Of a stretch of 64,000 nucleotides of DNA, positions 53,901 to 62,395 are shown piece after piece. Source of the DNA: JAJDAH01 sp964487605. GTDB lineage: Bacteria > Myxococcota_A > Polyangia > Polyangiales > Polyangiaceae. Under the pieces are notes generated by a model. That model ran no database searches and had not been told where the DNA came from. It was given only the letters and a program-made list of their open reading frames with translations. Each line of letters starts with the position of its first letter. Position 1 is the first letter of the stretch. Position numbers and translations under genes: made by a program. The DNA lies in the NCBI GenBank assembly GCA_964487605.1, contig CAZARU010000002.1, positions 62,001-126,000 of the forward strand, read 5' to 3'.

Positions 53901-55133
53901 TCAGACGCGTTCGATGACGGTGGCGATGCCCATGCCGCCGCCGATGCAGAGCGTGATGAGCGCCGTGGCCAGATTTCGGCGCTCGAGCTCGTCGAGCGCC
54001 GTCCCGAGGAGCATGGCGCCCGTCGCGCCCAGCGGGTGACCGAGCGCGATGGCGCCGCCGTTCACGTTGACGCGCTCGGGATCGATCTCCAGGCGCCGGA
54101 TGGTGTTCAACGGAACCACCGCGAAGGCTTCGTTGATCTCCCACAGGTCGATGTCCTTCACGGTCATCCCCGCCTTCTTCAGGGCTGCCTGGGACGCCGG
54201 CGTGGGTGCCGTCAGCATGATGACGGGCTCGGCGCCGGCGGTCGCCATGGAGCGAATCTTCGCTCGCGGACGGAGTCCGCTCTTCTTGGTGTACGCGTCG
54301 GAGGCCAGGAGCACCACTGCGGCGCCGTCCACTATGCCGCTCGAGTTGCCGGCGTGGTGCACGTGGTAGATCTTCCCGACGTCCGGGTAGCGCTGCAGCG
54401 CCAGCTGGTCGAGCGTCTCCCCGTTCGGGCCCATGGGGGCCGAACCCATGACGACGAACGACGCCTCGAGCTTCGCGAGGCCCTCGAGGGTCGTCTCGGC
54501 GCGCGGGTGCTCGTCCTTGTCGAGAACGACGTTGCCCTCGGCGTTCTTCACGGGGAAGAGGCTCTTCTCGAAGCGCTTCTCTGCGATCGCCGTCGCGCAC
54601 TTCTTCTGGCTCGCGAGCGCGAACTGGTCCACCTGCTCCCGTGTGACGCCGTCGATGGTCGCGATGAGATCCGCGCTGATCCCCTGGGGGACCTGGAACA
54701 GCCGCTTGCGAAGGGCGATGTTGTGACCGTCCATCATCGCCTCGTCGGACCCCATCGGCACGCGCGACATGCTCTCGACGCCGCCACCGATCGTGAGCTC
54801 CTGCTGGCCGCTCATCACGCCCATGGCGGCGAAGTTCACGCCCTGAAGGCCCGAGCCACAGAACCGATTGAGCGTGACGCCGGTGACCACGTCGGGCCAC
54901 TGGGCGGCGAGGATGGAATTGCGGGCGATGCAGGCGCCCTGCTCCTTCGCCTGGGAGACGCACCCGACGACGACGTCCTCCACGTCTTCCTTGTTCAGGC
55001 CGTTGCGGCGAGCCACCTCGTTGAGCGTCTGTGCGAGCAACTCCTGCGGATGAACACCCGAGAGCGCGCCCTTGCCCGCCTTCCCGCGTCCGCGCGGGGT
55101 TCGCACCGCGTCGATGATGAATGCGTCCGCCAT
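53901..55133 (-). CDS. Acetyl-CoA C-acyltransferase (thiolase)
   Basis: A 410-residue thiolase cleaving 3-ketoacyl-CoA (or condensing two acetyl-CoA). The acyl-accepting Cys92 is in NRFCGSGLQGVN, the active His in GGAIALGHPLGATGAM and the second Cys in CIGGGMGIATVIERV at the C-terminus. The start ATG 55133 gives the standard MADAFIIDAVRTPRGRGK. Length (about 390-410) is normal. Degradative versus biosynthetic use cannot be told from sequence; no partner genes of beta-oxidation are adjacent. Confidence 0.96.
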   Translation of the reverse strand: MADAFIIDAVRTPRGRGKAGKGALSGVHPQELLAQTLNEVARRNGLNKEDVEDVVVGCVSQAKEQGACIARNSILAAQWPDVVTGVTLNRFCGSGLQGVNFAAMGVMSGQQELTIGGGVESMSRVPMGSDEAMMDGHNIALRKRLFQVPQGISADLIATIDGVTREQVDQFALASQKKCATAIAEKRFEKSLFPVKNAEGNVVLDKDEHPRAETTLEGLAKLEASFVVMGSAPMGPNGETLDQLALQRYPDVGKIYHVHHAGNSSGIVDGAAVVLLASDAYTKKSGLRPRAKIRSMATAGAEPVIMLTAPTPASQAALKKAGMTVKDIDLWEINEAFAVVPLNTIRRLEIDPERVNVNGGAIALGHPLGATGAMLLGTALDELERRNLATALITLCIGGGMGIATVIERV

Positions 55134-55313
55134 GATTTCCTCGCTTCACGAGCCCGGGTCGAAGCCCACGTCCAGTCGCGGGTCGCCGCTCGGGCCCGCG
55201 AATCCTAGCGCGGCGCTCGCCGTGTGCCCACGGGGGATCCGGCATCGGAGGCGCCCCGTGTACCCCGGCGTTCTGGGCCGCGCTGCGCCCAGGGCGCTAC
55301 GCTCCTGCGTGCA

Positions 55314-56078
55314 GTGCGCTTCGCTTCAGTGGCCTTTCTCCTCGGCGTGATCACGGTCGCGGCGCTTCCGGCCAGCGGGCAGACACCGCGAGCCGCCCCG
55401 CGGGTGGGGGCCGTGGGTCGAGATCTCGTCCCGGGTACCGGCGCGGCCACCCTCGCAGCGTCGCTCGCAGGGTCCCGCATCCAGCGCCCGAGGCGCGTCT
55501 ACAGCGTGGCCGCCCTGGGGGATTCCTTGACGGACGAGCGCGTCGGTGGCGGTCGCTATCTGCGCGTGCTTCGCGAGCGCTGCCCGGACAGTCGCTTCGA
55601 TGCGTACGGCGTCGGCGGCCAGCGCACCGATCATTTCCGCTGGCGGCTCGACCAGCAGATCCTGGACACCGGGCGGTACCAGCAGCTCATCGTCCTCGGC
55701 GGCGTCAATGACCTGGCAGCCGCAGGCGTTCGTTCGGCGCGCATCGACCGCACGACTGCGAACCTCGCGGCGCTCTACGCGCGGGCGACGGGTCGCGGCA
55801 TGGAGGTGGTCGCCGTCACGCTGCCGCCCTGGACGGGCTCCCGAAGTGGGCCGGATTCCCGGCGCGAAGCCACGCTCGGTCTGAACGCGTGGATCCGCGA
55901 TCGAGCGCTCGACGGACAGGTGGCGAGGGCCGTGGACGTCTTCGACGTCCTGCGCTGCGGGGGCGAACTCTGCCGCGAGTATCGTCGCTTTCCCGACGAT
56001 CTCGTCCACTGGAACGAGCGGGGACACCGCGTGGTGGGCGAGAAGCTCTACGACGAGGCCTTCTCGGACTGCCGCTGA
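55314..56078 (+). CDS. Secreted SGNH/GDSL-family hydrolase
   Basis: A 254-residue esterase-fold protein. GTG 55314 starts a signal peptide MRFASVAFLLGVITVAALPA; the open frame begins at 55224, but the longer N-terminus is basic and unlike a signal sequence. The catalytic blocks are complete: VAALGDSLTDER (Ser, block I), GVGGQRTDHF (block II Gly), VLGGVNDLAAAG (block III Asn) and DLVHWNERGH (block V Asp and His). It should hydrolyse ester-linked substituents, for example acetyl groups on polysaccharide, lipid or peptidoglycan, in the periplasm or outside. Its 3' end overlaps the convergent VTT gene by 31 bp. Confidence 0.85.
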   Translation: MRFASVAFLLGVITVAALPASGQTPRAAPRVGAVGRDLVPGTGAATLAASLAGSRIQRPRRVYSVAALGDSLTDERVGGGRYLRVLRERCPDSRFDAYGVGGQRTDHFRWRLDQQILDTGRYQQLIVLGGVNDLAAAGVRSARIDRTTANLAALYARATGRGMEVVAVTLPPWTGSRSGPDSRREATLGLNAWIRDRALDGQVARAVDVFDVLRCGGELCREYRRFPDDLVHWNERGHRVVGEKLYDEAFSDCR

Positions 56079-56713
56079 CCGAGCGCTCGCACCAGGCCGA
56101 GCGCGAGCCCCGGTAGCGTCACGGCGCCAGCGAATGCGACCACGAACGCGTCCACGCGCGCGGCGAAGGCGCCTACCGCCGCGTACCCGGCCGCGACGCC
56201 GAGGTTCGCGAGACTGACGGCAGCGGCGAATTGCGCGCGGGGCATGCGCGTCGCGCCTGCGAGGAGGACCGACGCCTCCGCGAGGACCGGCACCGGGCGG
56301 GTCACGACGAGCGCCAGAGCGCCCCACCGCCGCGCCGCAGCGTCCGCCCGCCCGAGCTCGCGCGCGTCCAGCGCTCGGCCGAGGCCAGAGCGGCCCGCGC
56401 TCGCCCCCACCGCGTAGCCGAGGAGCGCGCCGCCCGTCATGCCGGCGAACGTCGCGAGCGTGCCGCCCCAGAATCCGAGCAACGTGCCCGCGCCCGTCGC
56501 GACGAAGCTCGACGGCACGGGCAGGAGCACGTCGAGGGCGAGGAGCGCCGCGAGCACGCTCGCCGTGAGCCAGCGCGCAGCGGGGCGTTCCAGTGCCGCG
56601 ACCGCGACGGCCCGGACGCTGCCCTCGAAGGCGACGAAGGGTACGACGACGGCGGCGAGCAGGCCGAAGAGGACGACGAGCCAGCCGAGCCGCGCGCGTG
56701 CTCCCGGCGTCAA
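56048..56713 (-). CDS. VTT-domain (DedA/TVP38-like) membrane protein
   Basis: A 221-residue membrane protein with six or so hydrophobic segments. The loop GTLLGFWGGTLATFAGMTGG and RPVPVLAEASVLLAGATRMP fit the VTT/SNARE-associated fold (reentrant helices with the conserved Arg-Pro). Family members are proposed lipid or small-molecule scramblases. The start codon is TTG at 56713, which overlaps the stop of the upstream glucose-6-phosphate isomerase (TTGA), so expression depends on translation of that gene. No ATG or GTG near the fold is available, which makes the TTG start convincing. Confidence 0.8.
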   Translation of the reverse strand: MTPGARARLGWLVVLFGLLAAVVVPFVAFEGSVRAVAVAALERPAARWLTASVLAALLALDVLLPVPSSFVATGAGTLLGFWGGTLATFAGMTGGALLGYAVGASAGRSGLGRALDARELGRADAAARRWGALALVVTRPVPVLAEASVLLAGATRMPRAQFAAAVSLANLGVAAGYAAVGAFAARVDAFVVAFAGAVTLPGLALGLVRALGQRQSEKASS

Positions 56714-58335
56714 CCGAGCGCTCGCTCGAGCTCGGCGAGACCTCCGTCCACGTCGGTGCCGAGGTGGATTCGCAGGGCGCGCCGGCCGCGGCGCTCGAGA
56801 ACTTCGAGATCTCCGAGGGCCTGGGCGGCGCGCAGGACGCCGAACCCGTGCGTGCGACCCGGGATCTCCAGATCCGCGTCGGCGTCGGCCGTCAGCACGA
56901 TGAAGACGCCGGTCGCCGGGCCGCCCTTGTGGAGCTGGCCGGTCGAGTGCAGGAAGCGTGGTCCCCAGCCCAGGGTGGTGGCTGCGCCCACGCGCGCGCC
57001 CAGGGCGTGGCGCAGCCGCGACAAGCTCCCCGCACGCTCGTCCGTTCGGCGGAAGAAGGCCGAGAGGACGACGTAGTCGGCGGGACCCACCTTGCAGAGG
57101 AGCCGCTCCAGCGCCGGCCCGGCGTCGTCGGGAGTGGCGCCTGGAAAATCGCCGAGCCTTCCCGTCTTCTCGAAGCTGCCCAGTAGCGTCGCCGTCTCGT
57201 TCTTCGCCTCGGTGACGTTGGGCTCGTCGAAGGGGTTCACACCGAGCAGCACGCTCGCGAACGCCGTGGCGACCTCCCACTGGTACATCGCGGCGCCGAA
57301 CGCGGCAGGGGTGCCGGCGTCGAGATGGGCGACGGGGTGTCCCCGCTCGCCGAGCTCCCGCGCGAGCGCCTCGAGGCGCGCGTCGCCTTCGCCGAGCAGC
57401 AGCACGAACGCACGATCTTCACCGTAGGCAGCGGCCTGGCGGAGTGGCTCCAGGTCGACGGGCACCACGCCGCGTCCGATCTTTCCCGTGGACTCGGCGA
57501 CGAGCTGCTCGATCCACGAGCCGAAGCTCGCGACGCTGGGAGTGGCGAGGAGCGTGAGCTTGTCTCGACCCGCGCGCGCGAGGCCCCCCACGAACGCGCC
57601 GAGGCGAGCGCCAGGCGAGGCGGCATCGGACGCGGCGCACTCCGCCGCCATCGCCCGCGCACCGTCCACGAGCTCGCCCACGGGCATGCCCAGCAGCGCC
57701 GCGGGGACGAGGCCGAAGTAGGACAGCGCCGAGTAACGCCCACCGATGTCCGGCGGATTCTCGAAGACTCGTCGATAGCTGCGCTCCGTGGCCGTGCGCG
57801 CGAGCGCAGTGCCGGGATCCGTGACGGCGACGAACCGGGCGCCATCGCGCTGCTCGCGCTCCCAGAAGAACGCCTCGAAGCTCGCCACCTCGAGGGTGGT
57901 CCCGCTCTTGCTCGCGACGAGGAAGAGCGTCTCGTGGGGCGTCGCCCAGGCGCCGGCCTCGCGCACGGCGTCCGGGTCGGTGGAGTCGAGGACCCGGAGC
58001 TCGAGGCCGTCGGCGGCGGCGCCGAACGTGGTGGCGAACACCTCCGGGCAGAGGGAAGAGCCGCCCATTCCGAGCAGGAGCGTGCGACGAAATCCGTCGT
58101 GTCGTGCGCGCGCCGCGAAGGCCCGGAGGTCGGCGACGCCGTCCCTCATCTTCTCCGGGCAGTCCACCCAGCCCAACCGGTTGGCGATCGCGGCAGCGTG
58201 GGTGGTGTCGTTCGAGAACAGCGACGCGTCCCGCGCGGCCAGCCGTCGCCCCGCGTCCGAGGACTCGAGCTCCGCCAGGGCGGTCTCGTAGGCCGAATGC
58301 GCCGTACCGAGCACCCAGGGGCGCGCAGCGTTCAT
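56710..58335 (-). CDS. pgi: Glucose-6-phosphate isomerase
   Basis: A 541-residue isomerase of glucose-6-phosphate and fructose-6-phosphate, shared by glycolysis and gluconeogenesis. TLLLGMGGSSLCPEVFATTF and LFLVASKSGTTLEV are the phosphate-binding loops; NPPDIGGRYSALSYFGLVPA, and the C-terminal LHSTGQLHKGGPATGVFIVL hold the catalytic Glu/His/Lys pattern. This type resembles the isomerase half of transaldolase-isomerase fusions rather than the E. coli form. ATG 58335 has a GGGGGAGG just upstream; the longer frame from 58371 adds 12 residues without support. It overlaps the VTT gene by 4 bp. Confidence 0.93.
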   Translation of the reverse strand: MNAARPWVLGTAHSAYETALAELESSDAGRRLAARDASLFSNDTTHAAAIANRLGWVDCPEKMRDGVADLRAFAARARHDGFRRTLLLGMGGSSLCPEVFATTFGAAADGLELRVLDSTDPDAVREAGAWATPHETLFLVASKSGTTLEVASFEAFFWEREQRDGARFVAVTDPGTALARTATERSYRRVFENPPDIGGRYSALSYFGLVPAALLGMPVGELVDGARAMAAECAASDAASPGARLGAFVGGLARAGRDKLTLLATPSVASFGSWIEQLVAESTGKIGRGVVPVDLEPLRQAAAYGEDRAFVLLLGEGDARLEALARELGERGHPVAHLDAGTPAAFGAAMYQWEVATAFASVLLGVNPFDEPNVTEAKNETATLLGSFEKTGRLGDFPGATPDDAGPALERLLCKVGPADYVVLSAFFRRTDERAGSLSRLRHALGARVGAATTLGWGPRFLHSTGQLHKGGPATGVFIVLTADADADLEIPGRTHGFGVLRAAQALGDLEVLERRGRRALRIHLGTDVDGGLAELERALG

Positions 58336-58413
58336 GCCTCCCCCATACTCCCGGCTGTCCCGCCTCGCCACGGGACCCTCCAGGACGGCGTCACCCCCGG
58401 CTCGCGGCCGGCG

Positions 58414-60387
58414 TCAGTTCACCAGGACGGTCTTGCCGACCGTGACGGGGCTGCCCGAAAACGGCGGGACGCGCGCGCTGCGCATCGCGGAGGCGATGCA
58501 TCCGCCGGTCGCCGTCCCCGCGAACGGAGGGCCGCTGACGACGGCGCTGGTGACTCGGCCCGATGGAGCGAACGTGATGGTGACGCGCGCGGTCCCGGAG
58601 GGGTCGTCCGCCTTGCGGCAACCCGCCGCTGCGCCTGCGGCGGCACCCAGGGACGCGCGCGCTGCCGCGGCGTCGAAGTCACCGGCCACGGCGACCTCCT
58701 TCTTCGGCTCTTCCTTGGGGGTTTCGGTCTTCGCAGGTTCGGCCTTTGCGGGTTCGGCCTTCGCGGGTTCCGTCTTCGATGGCCCTTCGGCCGCTTCCTT
58801 CGCCGGACCCTTCGGCGCCTCGCCCTTGGAGGCGACGCTCGCGGACTTCGATGGGGGCTCTGCCGGGTCGCCCGTCGCCGGTTCGGCCTTTGCCGGCTCC
58901 TCGGGGGCAGGCTCCTTCGCGGGCTCCGCGGCCGGCTCTTGCTCGGCCGGCTGTGGCGCGGCGGGTTCTGGCGCCGTTGCCGGCTCGGGCGAAGGTGCGG
59001 GTGCGGTCTCCGCGCGCGTGGTCCGCTCCGGCGCCGGCTCCTTCGGTGCGTCCTGCTTGAACAGCACGAAGTATCCGCCGACCGCGAGGGCGGCGGCGAC
59101 TAGGACGAACACGAGCGGCGAGCCGCGCTTCTCTTCCTGCTTCGTCGGTGTCTCCGCGGCCACACTCGCCGTCGCGAGCGGCGGCGCGGCGGACGCTTCC
59201 GCGTCGGAGGTCGCGCTCTTCTTCTTCTTCTTCTTCTTCCCCCGAGACGAGGGGGCGGGCTCGTCGGCGCCGATGGAGGCGATGTCGATCGGCGCGGTCG
59301 GCGCGTCGAAGTTCACGGGCGCCATGATCGGCGCGCCCCCGCCGAGACCGAGGAAGTCCTCGTCCACGCGATCTTCCAGGCGCGCCTTCTCGTCGGACAG
59401 CGACTCGAGCTCGGGGCCGCCCTTCTTCGGGCTCGGTGGCTTGGGAGCCTTCTTCGGAGTGGGGAGCGAGGGCTTGCCCTTGTCGGCACGCGGCGGCGGC
59501 TTGGGAGCCTTCGGAGCGCCGAGCGTGCCCGGGCTCAGCGCCATGGCCGCGCCGGGGTCGTCCTGCTGAAGCCTCTTCAAGGACTCGGGGTCGAGTGACT
59601 CCGGCTCCAGGCTGATGGGCGCTTCCTCTTCGTCATCGTCCGTCGCCGGCGCGGCCTTTGGAGGCTCGGGCGACTTCAACTTCGGGGGTTGGGGCGACTT
59701 GACCTTCGCCGGCTCGGGCGTCTTCAGCTTCGGCGGCTCGGGCGACCTGACCTTCGCCACTGGGGTCGGAGCCTTGGTGGGCTCGGGCGACTTCCCGCCG
59801 AGACCTCCGCCGAGCTTCATGCCGGTTCCCAGGAACCCGCCCGTCGTAGGGGAAGGAGGCTTCGCCCTCAGCGCCTTGCCCTTGGCGAGCGCGTCGGCGA
59901 GCTCGGGCACGCCGCTGATCGCCGTCCAGTCGGCCATGCCGTCCCGCCAGACGATCGTGTTCGCGTCGATGTCACCGTTGCCGATGGCTTCGGCGATCTT
60001 TCCTGCGTCGAGCTCCCGGTCGTCGGTCTCCGTGAAGCTGACGAGCCAGACGGCGGCGCCCAGCTCGAGCGGCTGGGTCGGGGTCGGCTCGAGCTCGTTG
60101 GACCCGCGGAGCCTCTCCCCGGTGAGGGGAACCGTGGGCGTCGCGGTGTGGACCCCCGCGGGTCCGACCTCGCGGATCTCCGTCGGCGCTTCGTCCGACG
60201 GGACGACCTCCTCCACGGGCGGAAGTGCCGTCGCGTCGGCGGTCGCACCGGTACCGTCCACGCTGATCCCCGCTCCACACTTCTTGCACTTGATCGTGAC
60301 GAGACGTCCCTTGACCTTCCTCTCGTAGAGGTCGTCCCCCAGGGCGAACCGTGCGTCGCAAGTGTCGCACCGCACTTCGAAGCTCAT
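58414..60387 (-). CDS. GltJ/AgmX-like protein: zinc ribbon, GYF domain, TM, TonB-like C-terminus
   Basis: A 657-residue inner-membrane protein. The zinc ribbon has Cys at 7, 10, 34 and 37 (VRCDTC, IKCKKC). The GYF_2-type domain is at about residues 112-165 (AVWLVSFTETDDRELDAGKI, DANTIVWRDGMADWTAI). A long Pro/Lys/Ser linker, including a run of seven Lys, leads to one transmembrane segment (LVFVLVAAALAVGGYFVLF). After more PAKAEPAKAEP linker comes a TonB/AgmX-like end (CRKADDPSGTARVTITFAPS, GRVTSAVVSG). This is the layout of Myxococcus GltJ (AgmX), in the gliding machinery and MglA interaction. Start ATG 60387 fits the ribbon; 60414 would add 9 residues. Orthology is likely, not certain. Confidence 0.82.
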   Translation of the reverse strand: MSFEVRCDTCDARFALGDDLYERKVKGRLVTIKCKKCGAGISVDGTGATADATALPPVEEVVPSDEAPTEIREVGPAGVHTATPTVPLTGERLRGSNELEPTPTQPLELGAAVWLVSFTETDDRELDAGKIAEAIGNGDIDANTIVWRDGMADWTAISGVPELADALAKGKALRAKPPSPTTGGFLGTGMKLGGGLGGKSPEPTKAPTPVAKVRSPEPPKLKTPEPAKVKSPQPPKLKSPEPPKAAPATDDDEEEAPISLEPESLDPESLKRLQQDDPGAAMALSPGTLGAPKAPKPPPRADKGKPSLPTPKKAPKPPSPKKGGPELESLSDEKARLEDRVDEDFLGLGGGAPIMAPVNFDAPTAPIDIASIGADEPAPSSRGKKKKKKKSATSDAEASAAPPLATASVAAETPTKQEEKRGSPLVFVLVAAALAVGGYFVLFKQDAPKEPAPERTTRAETAPAPSPEPATAPEPAAPQPAEQEPAAEPAKEPAPEEPAKAEPATGDPAEPPSKSASVASKGEAPKGPAKEAAEGPSKTEPAKAEPAKAEPAKTETPKEEPKKEVAVAGDFDAAAARASLGAAAGAAAGCRKADDPSGTARVTITFAPSGRVTSAVVSGPPFAGTATGGCIASAMRSARVPPFSGSPVTVGKTVLVN

Positions 60388-60638
60388 GGCGGGCGGAAGC
60401 CTACACGCACCCACGCGATTCCGAAAAACCCGCAGCCGCCGGACCCTCGGAGTAGCCGATTTTCAGCGGGATCGGCCGCGCCGCCCGGTGTCGGGGTGGC
60501 CGGGCCGTGCCGGCGGCATTTTCCGCGGGCCTCGAAAGTCCCGAGTTCTGCCCGGCCCAGGAGTGGTCGGCAGATGCTCCGCGGGTAATCCTCCGCCGTC
60601 AGGCTGGGAGGTCGGGGGCCCGGCTCGGAGGACGTCAG

Positions 60639-61517
60639 ATGCGGAGTGGGCTCTTGTTGCTGGGTGTCGCTGGGCTGGTGGGCCTGGCCTGCGGGACCAC
60701 TTCGGACGACGGGGGGAGGGCGCTGCAGGCCAACCCCGGCGGCGTCACGGCCTGCATCTCTCCCACCTGCGAGGGGTGTTCGGGCTGCTTCGACTCGTGC
60801 CTGTGCCACACGCGAATGGTCGACAGCTGCGTCGTTGCCTGCGGCGTCCAGAAGCCCGACGAGTGCGCCGCGGCCACCGGGTGCTTCGACACCTGCGTCT
60901 GCAGCGGCGGAGACGCCGCGTACTGCCAGGACATGTGCACCACCGGTGGAGGCGGCACCGGGGGCACCGGCGGCGATCCCGGCGCGGGCGGGACCGGGCC
61001 GGCGGGCACCGCAGGCGTCGGCGGAACCGGCGCGGGCGGCTCCGGCCCGGTCACCCAGCCGTCGTGCGACAACGACGGATCCCAGTGGAACACGCAGTGG
61101 CAGGCGTGGGAGTGCGAGGTGCTCTACCTGACGAACGTGCGGCGGGGTCAGGGCGCGAACTGTGGGGGCCAGCCGTTCGGTCCCGCGGGGCCGCTCGAGA
61201 TGCAGGGCAACCTGCGGACGTCGGCGCGCGCACACTCCCAGGACATGGGCGTGCAGAACTTCTTCGACCACACGAATCCGTTCACCGGCACCAACCCGTT
61301 CCAGCGGATGCAGGCCGCGGGATTCCAGGGCGGGACCATGGGGGAGAACATCGCGGCCGGACAGTCGTCGCCGGCGCAGGTCGTCGACGGCTGGATGAAC
61401 AGCCCTGGACACTGCAAGAACATCATGCAGCCAGGCTTCCGGTACCTGGGTGTCGGCTACTTCTACGCGCCAGCGAGCCAGTACCGCCACCTGTGGACGC
61501 AGAACTTCGGCGGCTGA
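60639..61517 (+). CDS. CAP-domain (SCP/PR-1) lipoprotein
   Basis: A 292-residue lipoprotein. ATG 60639 gives the signal peptide MRSGLLLLGVAGLVGLAC. A Cys-rich segment (CISPTCEGCSGCFDSCLC, then CVVACGVQ...CFDTCVC, about residues 38-100) is followed by a Gly/Thr-rich linker and the CAP fold: LTNVRRGQGANCGGQPFGPA, HSQDMGVQNFFDHTNPF, GENIAAGQSSPAQVVDGWMN, SPGHCKNIMQPGFRYLGVGY. The metal-type His/Glu pairs of CAP proteins are present (FFDH, GENIA, SPGH). Function of bacterial CAP proteins is mostly unknown. Confidence 0.87.
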   Translation: MRSGLLLLGVAGLVGLACGTTSDDGGRALQANPGGVTACISPTCEGCSGCFDSCLCHTRMVDSCVVACGVQKPDECAAATGCFDTCVCSGGDAAYCQDMCTTGGGGTGGTGGDPGAGGTGPAGTAGVGGTGAGGSGPVTQPSCDNDGSQWNTQWQAWECEVLYLTNVRRGQGANCGGQPFGPAGPLEMQGNLRTSARAHSQDMGVQNFFDHTNPFTGTNPFQRMQAAGFQGGTMGENIAAGQSSPAQVVDGWMNSPGHCKNIMQPGFRYLGVGYFYAPASQYRHLWTQNFGG

Positions 61518-61538
61518 CGCCCGGCCGCGCCCCGAACT

Positions 61539-62318
61539 TCAGCGCCGGCGCGCCATGAGGTGCGCGCCCGGTTCGAACGCCACGAGCATCGCTTCGTGAG
61601 CGCCTTCGGGCGCCGTTTCGTGCTCTTCGAGCACCCGTACGAGCAGAAGCCCGCGGTCGTCGGACGAGGGTGTCACCGAAACACGCAGGGCCTGGCGCGG
61701 ACGGCCCGCACCGCTCGCGCGCTGCCGTGCACGATGAAGCTCGACGGGCGGATCGCCGCGGACCGTGGGCTCGTCGTCCTCGGCGAGCGTTCGGTCCGAG
61801 TCGCTCCACTCCGGCGGGCGCTCGCTGGCGCGCGTGATGGGTGCTTCGTCACTCGACGGCGGCGCCCCGACGGAGGTGCTCGGCGCGTCGCGACTCGATG
61901 GCGCGTCGCCCCCCCATCCGACCGACGGGCTGTCGCGCCGGTCTCGCGCTCCCGCCGCCATCTGGGGGGTCATCGCGGGCGTCTCGAGGGTCGCTCTGCG
62001 CGTGGGACCCACGCCCGTCCGCGGGGCGCGCGGGATGGTGTCACCGCCCGCGCCGGACGCAGGAGGTGGGATCGACGGGGGCAGCTTGAGCTCGGTCGTG
62101 AGATCCGCGGCCACGCGCGCGAGCGCCACGGCCCGGCCATCGAGCCCGGCGTCCGACGCCGTCTCCGCGGCGCGGCGCAGCCAGCGGACGGCCTCGCGCG
62201 CGTCCCCTCGAGCCCACAGAGCGCCCGCGGTCTCGAGCGCCCATGCGACGTCCTCGGGGTCGCCCGGTCCGGGCAGGGGAAACTCGACCGACTCCGCCAA
62301 CGCGTTCGTAACTACCAC
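61539..62318 (-). CDS. Hypothetical protein with helical N-terminus and Ser/Pro-rich linker
   Basis: A 259-residue protein. The conserved-looking start VEFPLPGPGDPEDVAWALET and AGALWARGDAREAVRWLRRA is a TPR-like helical pair. The middle (about residues 80-200) is Pro/Ser/Asp/Thr-rich and disordered. The C-terminal part HRARQRASGAGRPRQALRVS, TPSSDDRGLLLVRVLEEHE and AMLVAFEPGAHLMARRR may bind a partner. No signal peptide or membrane helix. I recognise no Pfam family. It lies between convergent cap-domain and divergent-looking CBS genes with its own spacing. Confidence 0.75.
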   Translation of the reverse strand: MVVTNALAESVEFPLPGPGDPEDVAWALETAGALWARGDAREAVRWLRRAAETASDAGLDGRAVALARVAADLTTELKLPPSIPPPASGAGGDTIPRAPRTGVGPTRRATLETPAMTPQMAAGARDRRDSPSVGWGGDAPSSRDAPSTSVGAPPSSDEAPITRASERPPEWSDSDRTLAEDDEPTVRGDPPVELHRARQRASGAGRPRQALRVSVTPSSDDRGLLLVRVLEEHETAPEGAHEAMLVAFEPGAHLMARRR

Positions 62319-62395
62319 AGGTCGTCACCTCCGGGCGCGGAAGGAGGCCTCGACGGACGCCCGGGCCGGGGCCTACGGCGGTCCGTCCGGATGCG

